From NCBI GenBank assembly GCA_011525945.1, contig WYBJ01000066.1, positions 1 to 47,665 of the forward strand: a stretch of 47,665 nucleotides of DNA, given 5' to 3'. Numbering within the stretch: position 1 is the first letter of the stretch; the number at the start of each line of letters is the position of its first letter. The position numbers and the translations under genes are program-made. Shown here one piece after another: positions 43,938-47,665 of this stretch. This DNA comes from Burkholderiaceae bacterium (GTDB taxonomy: Bacteria; Pseudomonadota; Gammaproteobacteria; Burkholderiales; WYBJ01). The notes under the pieces were generated by a model that did no database searches, was not told where the DNA came from, and saw only the letters and a program-made list of their open reading frames with translations.

Positions 43938-45002
43938 TCAGTAGTCCAGAGGCAGCGATACGCGCCGGCCATCGCGAGCGGAGAGATACGAGGCAATCAG
44001 GATCTCGAGCGAGCGCAAACCTTCGCGGCCATCGGTTTCGGCCTCGTCTTCGCCCCGCAGCGTCCGGATTACGTTGTCGTAATAGAGCGGATGGCCGAAT
44101 CCGTATACGCTGGTCGTCTGGTAGCTCGCCTGGCCGACGAGCGCGTCGTCGTCGGCATCCGGCTGAGCGAACTCCCAGTGCTGAATCTCGTTGACTGCGA
44201 CACCGCCAATGCGCGCCGTGCCATGCTCACCGATGATGGTGATCGAGCCTTCGAGATTCTTGGGATGGGTAAGCATGGTGACGTTCACCGATCCGAGCGC
44301 GCCCGAGCGCCACCGCACGGCCATGACCCCGGTATCTTCGACCTGGATGTTGCGCGCGAGCGTGGCCGTGTAGGCCTGGACGCTTTCGATCGGCCCGATG
44401 AGCCAGTCGAGCAGGTCGATGTAGTGACTCGCCTGGTTCATGAACGCACCGCCGTCGAATTCCCAGGTGCCGCGCCAGCGGGCGCTATCGTAGTATGCTT
44501 GCGGCCGCGACCAGAACACGTTGATCGTCACCATGAAGATCCGCCCGAAGCGCTTCTTGTCGAGCGCGCGCTTGAGCAGTTGCAGGGTGGCATTGCGCCG
44601 GTTTTGCTTGACGACGAACAGACGCACGCCGGCATTGTCGCAAGCATGTACCATTCTCTTGCCGTCTTCCCACCGGGTCGCCATCGGTTTTTCGGTGATG
44701 ACGTGGCGGCCGGACCGGGCAATTTGAATGGTCTGGTCCGCGTGCAAACCCGAGGGCGTGGCCAGCACGACAACGTCGGCGTCGGCGTTTCCCAGCAGCT
44801 CGGTGAGCGATGCGAAGGGGCGTGCGCCCGAAACTTCGGCTGCGCGGTTGCGCGCATTGGCGTCCACGTCGCAGACCGCTACCAGCTCGGCTCGTTCCAG
44901 GTGCCGGTTCACTGCGCTCAGATGGTTCTGAGCGATGCGACCGCAACCTACCAGTGCAACGCGAACTCGCCGGTCGATGATCGGCTGGCCGTAATTGATC
45001 AA
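43938..45002 (-). CDS. wbpB: WbpB-type UDP-GlcNAcA 3-dehydrogenase
   Basis: The 354-aa Gfo/Idh/MocA oxidoreductase has the NAD motif [51 protein letters not shown] and [17 protein letters not shown]. These match WbpB, which oxidises C3 of UDP-2-acetamido-2-deoxyglucuronic acid using bound NAD. It is the first gene of the minus-strand B-D-E set. WbpA, which makes its substrate, is not in the window. Confidence 0.9.
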   Translation of the reverse strand: MINYGQPIIDRRVRVALVGCGRIAQNHLSAVNRHLERAELVAVCDVDANARNRAAEVSGARPFASLTELLGNADADVVVLATPSGLHADQTIQIARSGRHVITEKPMATRWEDGKRMVHACDNAGVRLFVVKQNRRNATLQLLKRALDKKRFGRIFMVTINVFWSRPQAYYDSARWRGTWEFDGGAFMNQASHYIDLLDWLIGPIESVQAYTATLARNIQVEDTGVMAVRWRSGALGSVNVTMLTHPKNLEGSITIIGEHGTARIGGVAVNEIQHWEFAQPDADDDALVGQASYQTTSVYGFGHPLYYDNVIRTLRGEDEAETDGREGLRSLEILIASYLSARDGRRVSLPLDY

Positions 45003-45041
45003 TGTTCAGCCCGATACATTGGCGTGGCACTCGTGGCCACC

Positions 45042-45060
45042 GAGTTGCATTCTAGCATCG
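45042..45060 (-). promoter_or_regulatory. Possible -10 element for wbpB
   Basis: On the minus strand TAGAAT (45054-45049) lies about 47 nt from the wbpB start in the 134-nt spacer divergent from waaC. It matches the -10 consensus at five of six bases. The -35 region is poor, so an activator or an imperfect promoter would be needed. Confidence 0.3.
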
Positions 45061-45136
45061 AGCGATGCGGACAGCTTCGCGGCCGGCGAGCAATCGGATG
45101 CATTGCGGCACTCCATCACGGCCGCCCGATAGCCGC

Positions 45137-46120
45137 ATGCACGCCGTTCTTCTGATCAAGACGTCATCGCTCGGCGACGTGATCCACAACCTTCCCGTCG
45201 CGAGCGACATCCGGCGCGCTTGCCCGGATGCAAGCATCGACTGGATCGTCGAACGCGCGTTCCGTGCCATACCCGCGCTCCACACTGGCATTCGCAACGT
45301 CATTCCTTGCGAGCTGCGTCGCTGGCGAAAATCCTGGTTCACCCGTGCAACGCGCGCACAATGGCATGCATTCGTCGCCCGGGTTCAAGCCGAGGAGTAC
45401 GATGCCGTCATCGACACTCAGGGCCTGCTCAAAAGCGCGATCCTCGCCCGCCTGGTTCGCGGGCAACGTCACGGCCTCGACTGGCAAAGCTCGCGCGAGC
45501 CGCTGCGGCTGTTCTACGACCGCACGTACCGGGTGTCTTGGAACGAGCACGCGGTGACGCGCAACAGACGGCTCGCGGCCATGGCGCTGGGCTACGAGCT
45601 GCAAGGCGGGCCCGACTTCGGCATCCGCTGCATACCATCGACTGCGCCGTGGCTGCCGCCGAAGCCGTATATCGTCTTCCTGCACGCCACCAGTCAGCCG
45701 CGCAAGCTATGGCCGGAGACAAACTGGGTCGAGCTCGGCCGTAGACTGAGCGCTCGCGGTCAGTCGCTCCTGCTACCCTGGGGCAGCGCGGACGAGCACA
45801 TCCGAGCGAAACGTCTGGCGGACGCGATTCCATCCGCGCGTGTGACGCCCGCGCTCGGGTTTGCCGAATTGGCCGCGGTCATTACGGGCGCCGCTGCCGC
45901 CGTCGGCGTCGACACCGGCCTTACGCATCTGGCGGCAGCGCTCGGCATCCCGGTCGTTGGCATCTACGGCGCGACCGACCCGAAAGCTACCGGCGTATGC
46001 GCGGCTACCGCGGCGGCGAGTCTCGGCGGCCCGGGGTGCTTTCCGGGTGTCGGTGAAGTAATCCGTGCATTGGATGGCTTTGCAACGATGGTCTGCGATG
46101 CCGGGTGTCGGTCTCCATGA
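45137..46120 (+). CDS. waaC: LPS heptosyltransferase I
   Basis: The 327-aa GT9 enzyme has the WaaC signature VLLIKTSSLGDVIHNLPVASDI at the N-terminus, IDTQGLLKSA, FLHATSQPRKLWPETNWVEL, and VGVDTGLTHLAAALGIPVVGIYG. WaaC adds the first L-glycero-D-manno-heptose to Kdo on lipid A in the cytoplasm. ATG 45137 matches the family N-terminus; the upstream in-frame ATG at 45065 adds an arginine-rich stretch. No strong ribosome binding site is visible. It overlaps waaA by ATGA. It diverges from wbpB. Confidence 0.92.
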   Translation: MHAVLLIKTSSLGDVIHNLPVASDIRRACPDASIDWIVERAFRAIPALHTGIRNVIPCELRRWRKSWFTRATRAQWHAFVARVQAEEYDAVIDTQGLLKSAILARLVRGQRHGLDWQSSREPLRLFYDRTYRVSWNEHAVTRNRRLAAMALGYELQGGPDFGIRCIPSTAPWLPPKPYIVFLHATSQPRKLWPETNWVELGRRLSARGQSLLLPWGSADEHIRAKRLADAIPSARVTPALGFAELAAVITGAAAAVGVDTGLTHLAAALGIPVVGIYGATDPKATGVCAATAAASLGGPGCFPGVGEVIRALDGFATMVCDAGCRSP

Positions 46121-47409
46121 TTCGGACACGCTGCGCTTATTCGCTGCTCCTCTATTTGCTGCTGCCGGTGGTGCTGCTCCGCCTGTGGTGGCGAGGCCGA
46201 CACGAATCGGGCTACCGCCGCAACGTAGGCGAGCGCCTCGGCCGTTATCGCCTTCCGCGGCTCACGGGTTGCATCTGGCTGCACGCCGTCTCGGTCGGCG
46301 AGACGCGCGCGGCGCAGCCCATCATCGAGCGCCTGCTCGAACGCTATCCGGACAGACAGATTCTGATGACCCATATGACTCCCACCGGCCGAATCGCCGG
46401 CGAGCAGATGTATGGCGATCGGGTCCTGCGCTGCTATTTGCCGTACGATCTTCCCGGGGCCGTGCGGCGCTTTCTGGATCACTTCCATCCATCGCTCGGG
46501 CTCGTCATGGAGACCGAGGTATGGCCGAACACCATCCACGCCTGCCGCAAGCGCGCGATTCGCGTCTACCTCGCCAATGCCCGTCTGTCGGAGAAGTCGT
46601 ACCTCGGCTACCTGCGCGTGCGAGCGCTCGCGCGCCAGACCCTGAACGAGCTCAGCGCTATCGCGGCGCAGGGGCAAGCCGATGCCGAGCGCTTGCGTGC
46701 GCTCGGCGCAACCAACGTCAGCGTCACGGGTAATATCAAATTCGACGTCGCCCCGGACCCGTATCTCGTCGACCGAGGGCGGCAATGGCGGCAAGCCTGG
46801 GGCGAATCGCGGCCCGTGTTCCTTGCCGCCAGCACGCGCGACGGCGAGGAAGCGCTGCTGCTCGACATCCTCGATCGGCTCGAGGTGCGCAATCTGCTCA
46901 CCGTCATCGTGCCGCGACACCCGCAACGTTTCGATGCCGTAGCCGAGATGCTGGACCGCCGCGGCGTGAGCTACGTTCGTCGTAGCAGCGGCACGCCGCC
47001 TGGCGCGCAGGATCGCGTGCTGCTCGGCGACAGCATGGGCGAGATGGTTGCGTATTATGCCGCCTGCGATGTGGCGTTCATCGGCGGAAGTCTGAAGCCC
47101 TTCGGTGCGCACAACCTGGTGGAGGCCTGTGCGCTCGCCAAGCCGGTGTTGATCGGGCCGTCGGCGTTCAATTTTCAGGAAGCGGTCGCGCTCGGCATCG
47201 CTGCGGGCGGTGTCATCCAAATCCCGGACGTCAACGCCCTCGCCACGCAGGCGACCGCGCTGCTGACCGATCCGGTGCGGGCGCGCCGCGTGGGGGACGC
47301 GGCGGCGACGTTCGCCTGCAGTCATCGCGGTGCGATCGAGCGCTTGTTCGCCCTGATTGAAAGCCCCGCATCCTCTGCCTCTCCCTTGCCGGGCGCGCAT
47401 CGGCCGTAA
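46117..47409 (+). CDS. waaA: 3-deoxy-D-manno-octulosonic acid (Kdo) transferase
   Basis: The 430-aa GT30 enzyme has an N-terminal membrane anchor (SLLLYLLLPVVLLRLWW), WLHAVSVGETRAAQPII with the catalytic base Glu, MTPTGRIAGEQ, METEVWPN, VTGNIKFD, VIVPRHPQRFD, and FIGGSLKPFGAHNLVEA near the C-terminus. It attaches Kdo to lipid A at the cytoplasmic face of the inner membrane. ATG 46117 overlaps the waaC stop (ATGA). Its length and motifs are normal. It closes block F. Confidence 0.94.
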   Translation: MIRTRCAYSLLLYLLLPVVLLRLWWRGRHESGYRRNVGERLGRYRLPRLTGCIWLHAVSVGETRAAQPIIERLLERYPDRQILMTHMTPTGRIAGEQMYGDRVLRCYLPYDLPGAVRRFLDHFHPSLGLVMETEVWPNTIHACRKRAIRVYLANARLSEKSYLGYLRVRALARQTLNELSAIAAQGQADAERLRALGATNVSVTGNIKFDVAPDPYLVDRGRQWRQAWGESRPVFLAASTRDGEEALLLDILDRLEVRNLLTVIVPRHPQRFDAVAEMLDRRGVSYVRRSSGTPPGAQDRVLLGDSMGEMVAYYAACDVAFIGGSLKPFGAHNLVEACALAKPVLIGPSAFNFQEAVALGIAAGGVIQIPDVNALATQATALLTDPVRARRVGDAAATFACSHRGAIERLFALIESPASSASPLPGAHRP

Positions 47410-47418
47410 GGCCGATGC
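47397..47418 (+). terminator. Stem-loop across the waaA stop codon
   Basis: GCATCGGCC (47397-47405) and GGCCGATGC (47410-47418) form a perfect nine-base stem closed by GTAA, a GNRA-type tetraloop. The TAA stop of waaA is the last part of the loop. There is no T-run, so it may be a Rho-assisted terminator or a stabilising 3' hairpin. Confidence 0.5.
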
Positions 47419-47474
47419 CGTTCGGCCGGCGCGGACCATCGTCCGCGAATCCCCGCCCTCACGCCGGGGAGGGA

Positions 47475-47665
47475 CTGTGCGACGGGTACGTCGCGGCTTG
47501 CGCGCTGGAGCGCCGTCGTGCCGTCTCTTCCCTCACCCCCAACCCAGGAACCCGGCCCGGCGAGCGCACGAAGCTCCCATCTCCCGCCGGGAGAGACGCC
47601 ACGATGGCGCATCGCGACTTGCGCCCTGGAACCTCGCGTGGCGCCTCTTCCCTCACCCCCAACCC
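47475..47665. repeat. Degenerate direct repeat, 120-bp period
   Basis: The sequence TTCCCTCACCCCCAACCC occurs at 47528 and again at 47648, exactly 120 bases apart. The bases before each copy are also similar (CGCGGCTTGCGCGCTGGA versus CGCGACTTGCGCCCTGGA, then ...CTCTTCCCTCACC). The repeat reaches the window edge, so more copies may follow. It is non-coding and resembles the C-rich interspersed intergenic repeats of some betaproteobacterial genomes. Confidence 0.6.

Noticed and set aside
45964..47439. Minus-strand open frame of 491 codons opposite waaA
   Set aside because: waaA on the plus strand has every GT30 motif. The antisense frame has none and no ribosome binding site.
1..47665. CRISPR arrays, tRNA genes, insertion sequences or phage genes
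   Set aside because: No regularly spaced repeats, no tRNA cloverleaf and no transposase or integrase motifs were found by eye. The 120-bp repeat has only two visible copies and lacks CRISPR dimensions.

Overview
The window is a GC-rich Gram-negative chromosome segment. A 6S RNA next to zapA, an MsbA/WaaC/WaaA lipopolysaccharide (LPS) framework and a PEP-CTERM protein suggest a betaproteobacterium, probably an environmental one. That assignment is inferred from gene content and was not tested by phylogeny. Almost everything from 6.3 kb to the right end is surface-polysaccharide machinery.

Layout. The left edge (1-6278) holds housekeeping genes: a truncated methyltransferase coupled to a SufU-like Fe-S scaffold gene (minus), a DUF2868 membrane protein coupled to a DUF3482-type GTPase (plus), a two-gene XdhC/CoxI unit (minus), a 6S RNA (minus), and zapA with a small ZapB-like coiled-coil gene (minus). 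Block A (6353-14283, plus) is an LPS export/core operon: msbA, a WaaQ-like heptosyltransferase, an O-antigen ligase fused to a GT42-like domain, two GT4s and a WaaE-like GT2. Block B (14400-18643, minus) has a GT4, a UDP-glucuronate 4-epimerase and a PglF/FlaA1-type dehydratase. A Wzz-like gene (plus) follows. Block C (20466-28146, minus) has a bi-domain oxidoreductase, PglE-, PglD- and PglC-type genes, a WbuB-like GT4 and a heparinase II/III-like protein. Block D (28566-41207, plus) has Wzy, a WbpG-type amidotransferase, Wzx, a methyltransferase, a GT4, a second WbpG-type amidotransferase, HisH2, HisF2, a secreted DUF4838-like protein and an OafA-type acyltransferase. Block E (41323-45002, minus) has a PEP-CTERM protein and WbpE, WbpD and WbpB. 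Block F (45137-47409, plus) is waaC-waaA. The right end is non-coding and carries a degenerate 120-bp direct repeat.

How the genes work together (inference). PglF, PglE and PglD would make a UDP-diNAc-bacillosamine-like sugar, which PglC loads onto undecaprenyl phosphate. WbpB, WbpE and WbpD would make a UDP-2,3-diacetamido-uronic acid. The two amidotransferases, fed with ammonia by HisH2/HisF2, would convert acetamido groups to acetamidino groups. The GT4s assemble the repeat, Wzx flips it, Wzy and Wzz polymerise it, and the ligase attaches it to a core built by WaaA, WaaC and the block A transferases. No UDP-GlcNAc 6-dehydrogenase (WbpA) or 2-epimerase (WbpI) is visible, so the uronic-acid pathway must be completed elsewhere.

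The least ordinary items are the ligase/GT42-like fusion, the pair of amidotransferases sharing one HisH2/HisF2 whose HisF2 lacks catalytic Asp11, and the DUF4838-like secreted protein embedded in that operon.
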